A stretch of 64,000 bases of DNA from an uncultured Mucispirillum sp. (GTDB lineage: Bacteria; Chrysiogenota; Deferribacteres; Deferribacterales; Mucispirillaceae). The notes under the pieces were generated by a model that did not search any database, had not been told where the DNA came from, and saw only the letters and a list, made by a program, of their open reading frames with translations. The stretch covers positions 154,390 through 218,389 of the forward strand of contig CALUWN010000002.1 in NCBI GenBank assembly GCA_944324495.1. Direction: 5' to 3'. Numbering within the stretch: the first letter of the stretch is position 1; every line of letters begins with the position of its first letter. This document shows, in pieces, positions 15,884 to 24,898 of this stretch. The position numbers and the translations under genes were made by a program.

Positions 15884-17629
15884 TTATTTGCTTCCTAAAA
15901 TATGTCTAATATTAACTTTTTCTTGAGCAGAAATATTTGAAGATGTCATCAACTCTTGAAGAAATTTTTCTGCTTCAGGTTGTTTTGAATTTCTTTTTAA
16001 ATAGTTTAACATACTGTTTTGCACTACAGATGATTCTTGTTTAAAATTTTCTTTAACAATATTTGTCATTTGAGCTGTAGGGCGCATACTTTCTGTAAAA
16101 GCATCATAAACTTTACTTCTAACACCAGCACTTGATTCATTACTTAAAAATGATTCTGCACCCTGTATAAATTCATTGAAGTTTGTGCTTGCTGCTGCAA
16201 ATACTGCTGCTTCCCTGTTATATTCATTTGGGCTGGTAAGGTATGGGGTAACTTTATTATAAAAATATTCATCACTTGTATTACCTATTCCAAGCAGTGT
16301 ATTATATGTAGTTTCATCACTGCCAGCAAGGGTTGTATCAAAGTAGTTACGTACATCCTCATATTTATCTGTTTTACCTAGCAGTTTTGAGCCAGCAGAA
16401 CCTAATGCCAAAACAGAAGTATCTGCTATAAAATTATTTTCATCACTACTGCGTATAGATGAAAGCTGTATAAGGCTGTCTATAGTGTGGTCAGATGGGT
16501 TTGAAACACCATTTAATGCAACTATTGCGCGAATTCTGTTAGCTGTAATTATCTCTTTATCTTTCATAATTATAGTGAGAGTATTTTGTGCATCAGCAGT
16601 ACCAATTTTTTCAAGAATACCTATAAGCATTCTTGCAGCAACATCATTAGATTCGCCTATTTCTTTTATTTTCTTTGGGATTGATGCAAGTAACTGTGGG
16701 TTATTTTGTAAAAGTTTCAACATTGCAAAATAACTTTTATTACTATCATCATTCATAGCATTAAATTTTTCATTAAAATCAGCAAGTAAAGCAGCCATAG
16801 ATTTATTATCTATAGGGATATATTTTGCAATATAGTTTCTATTAGTATCAAACAAAGTTTTTTTATTTTCTTTATATTCTGCTAAAAGTTTGCTGTATGG
16901 TTTATTAAAATACTTCTCTAAATTATTATCAAAAGGAATTTGTACAAGTTTAATAGTATTGGTTACTTCAGAATTAGCAAGTCCAGATGCTTTAATGGTA
17001 ACTATTTCATTACTGGAAGCATTTTCAAGCCAAAAAGAATTAGAAAGAGTTAATGATATATCTGATAATTTAATATTTACATTAACATTATATTCTTCTA
17101 TTAAATTTTTAACTTTTTTTATATTTTTACCATTTTGCATATAATGGTATTTTATAAAGCCATTATTAGTATAGAGGATATCTTCCCATTCATTTATGCT
17201 GCTGTTATATACAGGGCTTATGGTTTGAAAAATATATTGAAATAAACTATAAAGCGTTTTGTCATTTTCTATACCAGCAGGGTATTCAATATGTATAATA
17301 CTACCGTTATTTGACATTTCAACAGGAATAATAATATTTTTTATACTACTGCCGCTTATATTATTTATTAGGAAATATATTATATTATTACCATTATATT
17401 CTTCAATATATTTAGCATATGCAGTAATTTTGGTATGGTGTTTATCAGCAGCAATGTTTTTTATGTGAGAATTGACTATAATCTCATAACCTGAAGAGCC
17501 CCTTAATACTAAAGAGTGTTTACCTGTATTTTTTACTGCTATGATTAATGCAACTATGGCAGTAGCCACAGTTGCAAATATTATTATTTTTTTAAATGTA
17601 ATATTTAACATTTTATGGTGTGTTTCCAT
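15884..17629 (-). CDS. Membrane-anchored periplasmic protein with beta-rich N-domain and HEAT-like C-domain
   Basis: The 581 residues comprise a short basic N-terminus, one membrane helix (about 14-27, IIIFATVATAIVALIIAV), then a beta-rich domain (about 38-250) and a long helical-repeat domain (about 270-581) with HEAT-like pairs such as ANRIRAIVALNGVSN and YNREAAVFAAAS. It is anchored in the inner membrane with the bulk in the periplasm. Beta-barrel followed by a helical superhelix recalls the N-terminal lipid-transfer module of vitellogenin-type proteins, but this is only an architectural impression. It overlaps the upstream lipoprotein gene by 17 bases. Confidence 0.72.
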   Translation of the reverse strand: METHHKMLNITFKKIIIFATVATAIVALIIAVKNTGKHSLVLRGSSGYEIIVNSHIKNIAADKHHTKITAYAKYIEEYNGNNIIYFLINNISGSSIKNIIIPVEMSNNGSIIHIEYPAGIENDKTLYSLFQYIFQTISPVYNSSINEWEDILYTNNGFIKYHYMQNGKNIKKVKNLIEEYNVNVNIKLSDISLTLSNSFWLENASSNEIVTIKASGLANSEVTNTIKLVQIPFDNNLEKYFNKPYSKLLAEYKENKKTLFDTNRNYIAKYIPIDNKSMAALLADFNEKFNAMNDDSNKSYFAMLKLLQNNPQLLASIPKKIKEIGESNDVAARMLIGILEKIGTADAQNTLTIIMKDKEIITANRIRAIVALNGVSNPSDHTIDSLIQLSSIRSSDENNFIADTSVLALGSAGSKLLGKTDKYEDVRNYFDTTLAGSDETTYNTLLGIGNTSDEYFYNKVTPYLTSPNEYNREAAVFAAASTNFNEFIQGAESFLSNESSAGVRSKVYDAFTESMRPTAQMTNIVKENFKQESSVVQNSMLNYLKRNSKQPEAEKFLQELMTSSNISAQEKVNIRHILGSK

Positions 17630-20009
17630 TTATTTTTATCATATGGCTGTTATTAATTGGCTGTATTAAATTAATATTATTAGGCTGCTGCCCTGTTGAA
17701 TCAAATAAAGTAGGGCCATATTTATCATCAATAATTTTAATCCATGCTATGATTTTAATATAGAAATTAATACTAAATCCAACCCATGCTTTACCTTTTA
17801 ATAAAGAGTAGTAAAGTGGTGCATTAAAATTATATTTAAGATAAATATAATTATTTGTATCAACTGGTGAGTTACCTATACCTACAAAGCCATCTAAAGT
17901 TATAGGTGCTTTAATATCAAGAATTGGGTCTAGTTTTGCTTCTGCCCCAACGCCAACCCCAAATTTTGCAAGTTTCCAGTTTTTTGCAACTCCAAACCCG
18001 CCTTCACCATATCCAGAAATATTAGCATAAGGTTCACCTTTAAACAGCATACTTAAACCTAAAGGTTGTTCTTTAATTGTTTGTGTAGTAGTAACAAGTG
18101 CTGGAATATTTTCTTTATAATCATTAATTGCACTATTAAACCTTATTCGTTTTTGATATTCTATTAAAAGTTTATTATAGTAGTCATGTACAATATTACC
18201 ATTTTTTTCTATGCCACTGCTATCTACAAAAGTTTTTGCCCATTGTGGCAGTTCATTATAATTATATTCATGGTTAAACCTGCCTATATTTGGAATAACA
18301 TCAGCTTCTAATGGTGTTTGTGTTGGTTTTTGAGTAGGGTTAGCAATAGTGGATACTTCAGTAATATTTACTGTATTATCAAATTCGCCTTTAGTATAAG
18401 CAATATCTATACTAGGAACAAAACCGATAGCTCCTCTGCCACCTATTATATAGTAAAAAGGTACAACGTATGTTAGTGTTTGGCTTTGCTCAAAATCTTT
18501 TTCAAAAGTCAATTTATCGTATGACATACTAAAGCTTGTAGGTGCACTTATTACTTTATTATTTAAAACTTTTTTACCTAAAACAGATAAATCCATTTCA
18601 AAAGATATACTACCGTCATAATCGTTTGCAGTGGAGTTTGGTATACATACAGCTTCAACATAGCCATCATAAGCATTCATTTCACTGCCAAAAAGTGTAA
18701 GATACCCATAGCTTTCAACTCTGCTGCGCATTTGCTGCATTTTAGTATCGTTTTTTGTTACTTCTTCCACATAAAGCCCTGCTTTTATATTGCCCCTAAT
18801 TTTAAACTGGTCATTACCGCTTGAAAAATCTTTAGGAGCTTCATATTTTAAAGGAGAAAACGCTTGTTCCTGTTGATTTGAACCAGCATTATCATGACCA
18901 TTTAAATATTCTGATGTGAAAATACTTTCATAATAATCACGTATATCATATATTAAGCTGCCAAAATCAATGGTAACTGTTTTATTGGCACTTGTATATT
19001 CAATGCCATCTTTTTCGGCAATTACTGTAAAAGATACTGGTATTTCGTTTGTATATATAGGTGATGGAATTAAATGTGTTTTATTATCTGCTACTTTTTG
19101 CAGAAAAGGTTCTAAATCTTTAAAAGGAATATTTATTTTAATTGATGCTGTAACATCAGGCAGCACATTAGCATCTGTAGTAGAATGGTTTGCAAAATTA
19201 ACACTGCTAATAATATTATCATAGTTATCGGCTATATTTGTATTAATTTTAGTTGGCTCAAGGATAGTAGATTCTAAAGTATAGGAAATATTTCCTTTAA
19301 CTTGACCATCAAGCCCCATAACTTGTGCAGAGCCTGTAGCAGAGCCAGAAAATGTACCAGCATATATTTTAATAGCATCAGCTGTTTCACCTTTAATCGT
19401 CATATCAATTTCTGCTGTTGCTGTAATAAACTCTGGTTTTTTAGCATCTTTTATGCTCCAAACTGATGAATTATCTATAACAGTAGATGAATGAAAACCA
19501 TATTTTGGAGTAACTTCAGGGTCTGGCTTAACTATAGTTTCTTTATCTAGAAAATATATTTGTTCAAAATCACCTTCTACCATAAGGCTTACATATGTAT
19601 CACCATAAATATATTGGTTGCCTTCTAAGTCTTTAATAGCATCTAGTACATTAAACCTCAAATCCTTACTGGCTTCATTATAAAATGAATGTGTTACAGA
19701 AGTACACCCTTGGATTTGAAAACCCATTCTTTCATATTCTGGAGCTGTTATTTTTCCTACCCTGTCAACTACCATGCCTGTTGGGTTTTGTAAAAAACAA
19801 AGTGTAATAGATATTGGGTATTCTTCAGGCTGGTATACTCTTAATGAAATATCTTTTATATATGTATTATTATCTTGGTTCCAAACTGAATTAGAAGCAT
19901 TAACTGATAATATTTTTGGGGCAATATCATCATATACAGGCATAATCTGTTCATTAGCACAAGATAGTACAAACACTGATAATAATGAAAATAATATAAT
20001 ATTTTTCAT
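17613..20009 (-). CDS. Large lipoprotein of unknown function
   Basis: The 798-residue precursor has a lipoprotein signal ending VFVLSC, giving Cys17 as lipid-anchored residue. The mature protein is almost all beta: Ig-like or sandwich segments in the first 350 residues, a long middle region, and a Gly-rich C-terminal third (SGYGEGGFGVAKNWKLAKFG onward) with amphipathic strands. I do not recognise a family. It is the first gene of a three-gene operon with a near-consensus promoter, followed by a membrane-anchored HEAT protein and an outer-membrane barrel. Strong CCTCCT (reverse-strand AGGAGG) ribosome site. Confidence 0.75.
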   Translation of the reverse strand: MKNIILFSLLSVFVLSCANEQIMPVYDDIAPKILSVNASNSVWNQDNNTYIKDISLRVYQPEEYPISITLCFLQNPTGMVVDRVGKITAPEYERMGFQIQGCTSVTHSFYNEASKDLRFNVLDAIKDLEGNQYIYGDTYVSLMVEGDFEQIYFLDKETIVKPDPEVTPKYGFHSSTVIDNSSVWSIKDAKKPEFITATAEIDMTIKGETADAIKIYAGTFSGSATGSAQVMGLDGQVKGNISYTLESTILEPTKINTNIADNYDNIISSVNFANHSTTDANVLPDVTASIKINIPFKDLEPFLQKVADNKTHLIPSPIYTNEIPVSFTVIAEKDGIEYTSANKTVTIDFGSLIYDIRDYYESIFTSEYLNGHDNAGSNQQEQAFSPLKYEAPKDFSSGNDQFKIRGNIKAGLYVEEVTKNDTKMQQMRSRVESYGYLTLFGSEMNAYDGYVEAVCIPNSTANDYDGSISFEMDLSVLGKKVLNNKVISAPTSFSMSYDKLTFEKDFEQSQTLTYVVPFYYIIGGRGAIGFVPSIDIAYTKGEFDNTVNITEVSTIANPTQKPTQTPLEADVIPNIGRFNHEYNYNELPQWAKTFVDSSGIEKNGNIVHDYYNKLLIEYQKRIRFNSAINDYKENIPALVTTTQTIKEQPLGLSMLFKGEPYANISGYGEGGFGVAKNWKLAKFGVGVGAEAKLDPILDIKAPITLDGFVGIGNSPVDTNNYIYLKYNFNAPLYYSLLKGKAWVGFSINFYIKIIAWIKIIDDKYGPTLFDSTGQQPNNINLIQPINNSHMIKINGNTP

Positions 20010-20029
20010 TTTGCCCTCCTAGACATTTT

Positions 20030-20058
20030 AATATATATCTATATCATCATATTGTCAA
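20030..20058 (-). promoter_or_regulatory. Near-consensus sigma70 promoter of the envelope operon
   Basis: On the minus strand, TTGACA and TATATT are separated by 17 bases, 20 bases or so upstream of the lipoprotein start. This is one of the best promoter matches in the window and suggests solid housekeeping expression of the three-gene operon. Confidence 0.65.
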
Positions 20059-20130
20059 TCAGTACTTAAGAAAATTAGTTATAACTTAGTTGTAAAAGAA
20101 TTTATTTTTGGCATATGACAAAAATAAATC

Positions 20131-20159
20131 TTGTAAAAACAACAAAAAAGTAGTATAAA
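20131..20159 (+). promoter_or_regulatory. Promoter of the DUF134-mrp unit
   Basis: TTGTAA and TATAAA are 17 bases apart, with the -10 ending 20 bases before the DUF134 start codon. Confidence 0.5.
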
Positions 20160-20179
20160 TCAACCAAGGGAGAATAATA

Positions 20180-20524
20180 ATGTCGCGTCCTAAAAAATGC
20201 AGGAAAGTATGTTGTATGCCTTTGATTGATAAGTTTGCACCAGTTGATTACGAAGGCAGTGATAATACAATTATTATGACTGTTGATGAGTATGAAACTA
20301 TAAGGCTTATTGATAAGAAAGGTTTTTCCCAAGAGGAGTGCAGCAGGTTTATGAATGTGGCACGTACAACCATACAAAACGTATATAACAGTGCAAGGAA
20401 AAAGCTGGCAGAAGCACTGGTAAACGGGCAGGCGTTATATATAAGCGGTGGTGATTACACCATATGCAGTAAAAGGGAGCTTCACAGTCTTTGTGCAGAC
20501 TGTAAAGCACATAATATAGAGTAA
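20180..20524 (+). CDS. DUF134 (UPF0251) predicted DNA-binding protein
   Basis: This 114-residue protein opens with the family's MSRPKKCRKV and has the conserved MTVDEYETIRLIDKKGFSQEEC segment, followed by a sigma70-region-4-like helix-turn-helix (CSRFMNVARTTIQNVYNSAR). Cysteines at both ends (KCRKVCC; CSKRELHSLCADC) could bind an Fe-S cluster or metal. DUF134 genes are commonly beside mrp or nitrogenase-cofactor-like genes, exactly as here, so it is plausibly a regulator of the following gene. Confidence 0.85.
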   Translation: MSRPKKCRKVCCMPLIDKFAPVDYEGSDNTIIMTVDEYETIRLIDKKGFSQEECSRFMNVARTTIQNVYNSARKKLAEALVNGQALYISGGDYTICSKRELHSLCADCKAHNIE

Positions 20525-20539
20525 GAAAAGGAGAATAAT

Positions 20540-21373
20540 ATGGCAGGTGAAAGTTGTTCACATAACTGCAGTGGCTGCGGTGAAGACTGTGGTGATAGAG
20601 AGCAGGAAAGTTTATTTGAAAAATTAAATTCGCACAGTAGTGTAAAAAAAGTTATAGGTGTTGTTAGTGGTAAAGGTGGTGTTGGTAAAAGTCTTGTAAC
20701 ATCTCTTTTAGCTGTTGCAGCACAGAAAAAAGGCTTACGAGCAGCTATTATGGATGCAGATATTACAGGGCCATCCATTCCAAAATCTTTTGGTATACAT
20801 GAAAAAGCAAGGGCAAGCCAGATGGGTATGATGCCATCATTATCAAGCAACGGTATTCAGATAATGTCATTAAATTTAATTGCAGAAAACGAAACAGACC
20901 CTGTTATATGGCGTGGACCTGTTATTGCTGGTGTTGTTAAACAGTTTTGGACAGATGTTGTATGGAAAGATGTGGATATTATGTTTATAGATATGCCACC
21001 GGGAACTGGTGATGTGCCATTAACAGTATTTCAGTCTATACCAGTTGACGGTATAGTTATTGTATCATCTCCGCAGGAGCTTGTAGGTATGATTGTGGAA
21101 AAAGCAGTTAATATGGCAGCTATGATGGATATTGATGTGCTTGCACTTGTGGAGAATATGAGCTATGTAAAATGCCCAGACTGTGGCAAAGAAATAAGGA
21201 TATTTGGCGAAAGCAGTATAGATAAAATAGCTAAGAAACATAATATAAAATTAACGGCAAAACTTCCTATTGACCCAAGTATTGCTTCCCTTGTGGATAG
21301 CGGTAAAATAGAAGAAAGTAATGTAGATAGCCTAGATGAAATATTGGAAAAACTGCTTAGCCATAAAAAATAG
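20540..21373 (+). CDS. mrp: Mrp/NBP35-family Fe-S cluster carrier ATPase
   Basis: The deviant Walker A GVVSGKGGVGKSLV, the DADITGPSIPK and DMPPGTGD motifs, and a C-terminal C-x-x-C (VKCPDC) identify the Mrp/ApbC/NBP35 family, which transfers Fe-S clusters to apoproteins. An N-terminal cysteine cluster (CSHNCSGCGEDC) adds a probable extra cluster site as in NBP35. The length of 277 is short because the DUF59 domain of larger Mrp proteins is absent. It is 15 bases after DUF134. Confidence 0.92.
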   Translation: MAGESCSHNCSGCGEDCGDREQESLFEKLNSHSSVKKVIGVVSGKGGVGKSLVTSLLAVAAQKKGLRAAIMDADITGPSIPKSFGIHEKARASQMGMMPSLSSNGIQIMSLNLIAENETDPVIWRGPVIAGVVKQFWTDVVWKDVDIMFIDMPPGTGDVPLTVFQSIPVDGIVIVSSPQELVGMIVEKAVNMAAMMDIDVLALVENMSYVKCPDCGKEIRIFGESSIDKIAKKHNIKLTAKLPIDPSIASLVDSGKIEESNVDSLDEILEKLLSHKK

Positions 21374-21386
21374 TAAAAGGTGATAT

Positions 21387-21446
21387 ATGATAATAGCGGC
21401 AGCAGTGGAAAAAGTAGTCATTAATATTATTTATATAAAAGTGTAG
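21387..21446 (+). CDS. Possible 19-codon peptide or remnant after mrp
   Basis: ATG 21387 has an AAGGTGAT ribosome site and opens a 19-residue frame (MIIAAAVEKVVINIIYIKV) ending inside the terminator stem. Mrp/DUF134 pairs are often followed by a NifX-like cofactor-binding gene that begins with a similar hydrophobic strand, so this could be the stub of a deleted gene. Nothing else supports translation. Confidence 0.2.
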   Translation: MIIAAAVEKVVINIIYIKV

Positions 21447-21468
21447 GGAATATTCTCTACATTTTTTT
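21442..21468 (+). terminator. Terminator after mrp
   Basis: TGTAGGGAAT and ATTCTCTACA form a near-perfect hairpin followed by a run of seven T. Confidence 0.8.
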
Positions 21469-21482
21469 ATATGGAGTAAAAT

Positions 21483-22229
21483 ATGGGTAAAATAGATTAT
21501 TCTAAAATATATAATAAACAGTATTATAGTGAATATTCTAAAGGCATGGGCTATGAAAATAATTTTATATGGATTGAATTATTTGATAGCATAGCAGAAA
21601 ATATAGTAAATCAATTACACCCAAAAACAGTGCTTGATATGGGATGTGCTTTTGGATATTTAGTAGAGGCTCTGCGTAAAAAAGGTGTTGAAGCATATGG
21701 CATAGATATATCAGAATACGCCATTAATAATGCAGAAGAAAGTATTAAGCCCTATGTAAAAAATATGTCAGCACTTGATGAACTGCCTAATGATTTCCCA
21801 AAACATTTTGATTTAGTAGTAAGTATAGAGATGATAGAGCATTTATATGAAGAAGATGGGTTAAAGGTAATAGATAAAATGGTCTCATATGCTGATAAGG
21901 TGCTTATTTCATCCACCGATGATGATTTTGATGATGTAACTCATGTAAACGTGCAGAAAAAAGAATACTGGATAGATAAGTTTGCAAAAAAAGGCTTCCT
22001 GCGTAATCTAGATATTGATACCACATTTATATCATATAACACATATTTATTTGAAAAAGCAGAAAGTATGGATTTGTATGATGTAATAAACCATTATGAA
22101 AAATCCATAAAAATACAAAAAAAGATATACAGTAAACCAAGGCAGTTTATAAATAATTTATTTAATACAAAACTTATTCGCTTTAAACCATTGGTAAAGA
22201 AAATATTAAAAACTATACATATAAAATAG
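21483..22229 (+). CDS. Class I SAM-dependent methyltransferase
   Basis: The 248-residue protein has motif I VLDMGCAFGYLVEALRKKG (about residues 51-69), then GIDISEYA and FDLVVSIEMIEHL, typical of Methyltransf_11/23 enzymes acting on small molecules or sugars. A basic C-terminal region (about 190-248) is specific to this protein. The substrate is unknown. A GGAG ribosome site precedes the ATG. It lies alone between a terminator and the promoter of the next gene. Confidence 0.82.
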   Translation: MGKIDYSKIYNKQYYSEYSKGMGYENNFIWIELFDSIAENIVNQLHPKTVLDMGCAFGYLVEALRKKGVEAYGIDISEYAINNAEESIKPYVKNMSALDELPNDFPKHFDLVVSIEMIEHLYEEDGLKVIDKMVSYADKVLISSTDDDFDDVTHVNVQKKEYWIDKFAKKGFLRNLDIDTTFISYNTYLFEKAESMDLYDVINHYEKSIKIQKKIYSKPRQFINNLFNTKLIRFKPLVKKILKTIHIK

Positions 22230-22251
22230 TGGAAAAAATAATTTATTATAC

Positions 22252-22280
22252 TTGAACTATTTAAAATATTATTCTATGAT
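22252..22280 (+). promoter_or_regulatory. Promoter of the phosphohexomutase gene
   Basis: TTGAAC and TATGAT are separated by 17 bases, 31 bases before the start codon. Confidence 0.55.
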
Positions 22281-22310
22281 GAATAAATAGGGATAAGTTT
22301 TGTTGGAGGT

Positions 22311-24110
22311 ATGTCCATGTCATATGAGTTTTCAAAAAAAATCAAAGATAATAATAACAAATTATTTAAAAAAACTTCTTACGATATAAGGGCTTATGTT
22401 GGTGAACCGGGCAATTTTTTTGGAGATGATGCAGTATTTACTCCAGAAGCTGCAGAAACAGCCGGCATGCTTATGGCAGGGCTTACTTTTAAAGCAGAAA
22501 ATGGTGACAATGTATCTTTAAAAGAAGGTGATACAATAGTTATTGGTTATGATAACGGCCCTACATCAAAAGCATTGGCAGAAGCTTTTGGCAAAGGCGT
22601 ATCTTCTCAAGGCGTAAATGTTTATGATATAGGTGTTTCTTCATCAGGTCAGGTGTACCAAAACCAAGAGCAGTTAAAAACTATGGGGCACTGTCAAATA
22701 ACTAGAAGCCATGTGGAAGTTACCACAAACGGCGCAAAATTTGGCATAGGCACCCAAGGCATACATACATATCTTTTAGGTCAGATGAATGAAGCTGTAG
22801 CTGGTAACACTTTTACAAGCAGAAATTGTGCAAAAGGCACAATTACAGATAAATCAGCAGAAGGCAAGCAAATCTATTTTGAAAAAATGAAAAAAATATA
22901 TAAAGATTATTTTTCAAAAAGGGATAACTCTATGGTAGCTGTCAATGTGTTTGGTGGCACAGGGTTACAGTATATAAGCCTTTTTAAAGATATTTTTGGT
23001 GCAGATGTTACTATACTTGGCGATACTGTAAATGTAAATGCTGGTGATTTACTTGCAGACCCAACAAGAAAAGAAATGCTTGAAAGAGTGCCTTCATTAC
23101 AGGAAGTATTAGATAAAGGAATGAGAGTTCATTCTTTTGATTTAGATGCAGACAGGGGCTCTATTACAGAAGGCAAGGATGCTTTAACATTAAATGGAGA
23201 AGGCCATTATCTAGGTGATGGGCTTGCCTTTATTTTAGCAGGTCATAAACTTTCTATTGCTGTTCCTGCTTTAAGGAAAAAATTAGAAGAATTGCAGGTA
23301 GCAAAAGATAAAATAGATGAGATAGTAAAAATTGCAAGCATCATATATGTAGACCCACGCTATACATCAAGCGTAAAAAGCTATGTGGAAAAAGAATTAA
23401 AAGGCACAACAGAGTTCCACAGAAAAGGTCATTCATTATGGAAAGAAACTATTACAGCTAATATGAAAAAAATGGCTTCACTTGCTGGTTTTTCTTCCAT
23501 AAAAGAATTTGTGGCAAAAACAGGTTATAGAGATATCCAGATAGAAGCATCACTTCATATGTTTGCAACAGATACAGAAGACGGAATACCTAGAGATGAT
23601 GCAGTTGAAAATATTTTTTTACTGGAAAAACTTTTAGATGAAATGAATATAAAAACATTAAAACCATTTTTTGATAAAATGCCAAAACGCTTTATTACAA
23701 AAGAGATACGTACTACTTCAGTATCCAACGAAGCAAAGGATGCTATAACTGCATCAATCTTAGATAATTTAAGAAAGACTTTTGCAAATAAAGCAGGCTT
23801 TTCAATAGTGGAGTTTGACGGGCAGATTAGGGTGGACTGGTCAAGCGGCTTTTTAATGTATGGTATGAGTAACACTTCACCAAAACTCACTTTTATGGCG
23901 GAAGGGGAAACTGTAAAAGAGAGAAATATGGTGCTTGCTTATATTATGGCACTACATAACGAAGCTAAAAGAAAAGAAAACGACAACCTGCCTATGGATG
24001 TTTCAGAAAACCCATTTTATATTAAGGATGCCTCTTATGAAATGGATAAGCCAGATTTAGTAGACTTTAACGATGAAAGAGTAAAAGAGTTTATTAAATT
24101 TATTGGCTAG
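22311..24110 (+). CDS. Large atypical phosphohexomutase (phosphoglucomutase/phosphomannomutase family)
   Basis: This 599-residue enzyme has the superfamily landmarks: SYDIRAYVG at the start, the active-site loop ITRSHVE with the candidate phosphoserine, the metal loop DLDADRG, and the phosphate-binding loop GMSNTSPKL near residue 525. The loop R-S-H-V-E replaces the usual A-S-H-N-P. The protein is about 130 residues longer than common bacterial PMM/PGM, with extra helices in domain 3. It probably interconverts hexose 6- and 1-phosphates for LPS or storage. Substrate is not determinable. GGAGG ribosome site; ATG 22317 is an alternative start. Confidence 0.82.
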   Translation: MSMSYEFSKKIKDNNNKLFKKTSYDIRAYVGEPGNFFGDDAVFTPEAAETAGMLMAGLTFKAENGDNVSLKEGDTIVIGYDNGPTSKALAEAFGKGVSSQGVNVYDIGVSSSGQVYQNQEQLKTMGHCQITRSHVEVTTNGAKFGIGTQGIHTYLLGQMNEAVAGNTFTSRNCAKGTITDKSAEGKQIYFEKMKKIYKDYFSKRDNSMVAVNVFGGTGLQYISLFKDIFGADVTILGDTVNVNAGDLLADPTRKEMLERVPSLQEVLDKGMRVHSFDLDADRGSITEGKDALTLNGEGHYLGDGLAFILAGHKLSIAVPALRKKLEELQVAKDKIDEIVKIASIIYVDPRYTSSVKSYVEKELKGTTEFHRKGHSLWKETITANMKKMASLAGFSSIKEFVAKTGYRDIQIEASLHMFATDTEDGIPRDDAVENIFLLEKLLDEMNIKTLKPFFDKMPKRFITKEIRTTSVSNEAKDAITASILDNLRKTFANKAGFSIVEFDGQIRVDWSSGFLMYGMSNTSPKLTFMAEGETVKERNMVLAYIMALHNEAKRKENDNLPMDVSENPFYIKDASYEMDKPDLVDFNDERVKEFIKFIG

Positions 24111-24153
24111 TGTTGGCAGCTAATGTATAGCAATATGTTATAAGGGGGAAGCT

Positions 24154-24351
24154 ATGCATAATCTTATTCATTACAAAGAACATTACGGGCGAATTTCTTT
24201 TTCACACACGGAAAATAATTATTCCAGCAGTGTAAAAGGGGTGAAAGCAGGTAACAATGTATCAGTTAAAGGCACATCAGAAGATGAAGTGAAAAAAGCC
24301 TTTAGAGATTACATTGATGAGCTTACTTTAAAGGATAATAAAAAAATATAG
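24154..24351 (+). CDS. HicB-like antitoxin-fold protein without a HicA partner
   Basis: The 65 residues follow the HicB N-terminal pattern: HYKEHYGRISFSHTENNYSS, then a G-V-K-A-G-N-N-V-S-V-K-G-T-S strand and EDEVKKAFRDYIDEL, equivalent to the RNase-H-like half of HicB antitoxins. There is no C-terminal DNA-binding domain and no HicA toxin on either side. It is either an orphan or a standalone regulatory protein. A GGGGGAAG ribosome site is present. Its stop lies five bases from the end of the convergent acetyltransferase. Confidence 0.65.
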   Translation: MHNLIHYKEHYGRISFSHTENNYSSSVKGVKAGNNVSVKGTSEDEVKKAFRDYIDELTLKDNKKI

Positions 24352-24355
24352 CAGT

Positions 24356-24898
24356 TTATAAATCATTAAAGTTTATAAAAGGTTTTGGTGGTGTATTGTG
24401 GTTTGAGATAATCTTTTCAAGCCACAATATATCGTGCCATAAGTTAAATTTATAGCCACATTTATGAAAATGGGCTGCTTTTTCAAACCCATATTTTTCA
24501 TGAAACAGTATACTTTCTTTATTACTTGCTGTAATGCAGGCGTATATATTTATAATATTCTGCTTTTCTATATAGTCAAAAAGTTTATTATACAAGGCTT
24601 TGCCAATTGATTTATTTAAATATTCATGGTGGATATATATAGTGGTTTCGCAGGAATAATCATAAGCTTTTCTAGTTCTCAATGGTGCAGCATATGCAAA
24701 GCCAATAATTTTATTATTATAAATAGCAGTTAAATAAGGATATTTTTTTTGGATATTACAAACTCTTGATTTAAACTCATCATATTCTGGAATATCAATT
24801 TCAAATGTAGCAGGTGAATTTATGATGTAGTATGAGTAAATATCTAAAATATCTTTTATATGGTCATCTTTTGTAACAGTAATCTCTAAATTATCCAT
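24356..24898 (-). CDS. GNAT N-acetyltransferase (phosphinothricin/amino-acid acetyltransferase-like)
   Basis: This 180-residue GNAT protein resembles the Pat/MnaT group: the N-terminal IYSYYIINSPATFEIDIP is typical (I-x-N-x-x-x-T-F/A-x-x), followed by IIGFAYAAPLRTRKAYDYS, the CoA loop around LNKSIGKALYNKL, and NKESILFHEKYGFE. These enzymes acetylate methionine sulfoximine, methionine derivatives or similar amino acids. Its start codon overlaps the stop of the upstream Sel1-like gene by one base, so the two are coupled. Confidence 0.85.
   Translation of the reverse strand: MDNLEITVTKDDHIKDILDIYSYYIINSPATFEIDIPEYDEFKSRVCNIQKKYPYLTAIYNNKIIGFAYAAPLRTRKAYDYSCETTIYIHHEYLNKSIGKALYNKLFDYIEKQNIINIYACITASNKESILFHEKYGFEKAAHFHKCGYKFNLWHDILWLEKIISNHNTPPKPFINFNDL

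Noticed and set aside
24154..24351. A complete HicAB toxin-antitoxin system
   Set aside because: Only a HicB-like half is present. Neither side encodes a small HicA protein with its catalytic His.
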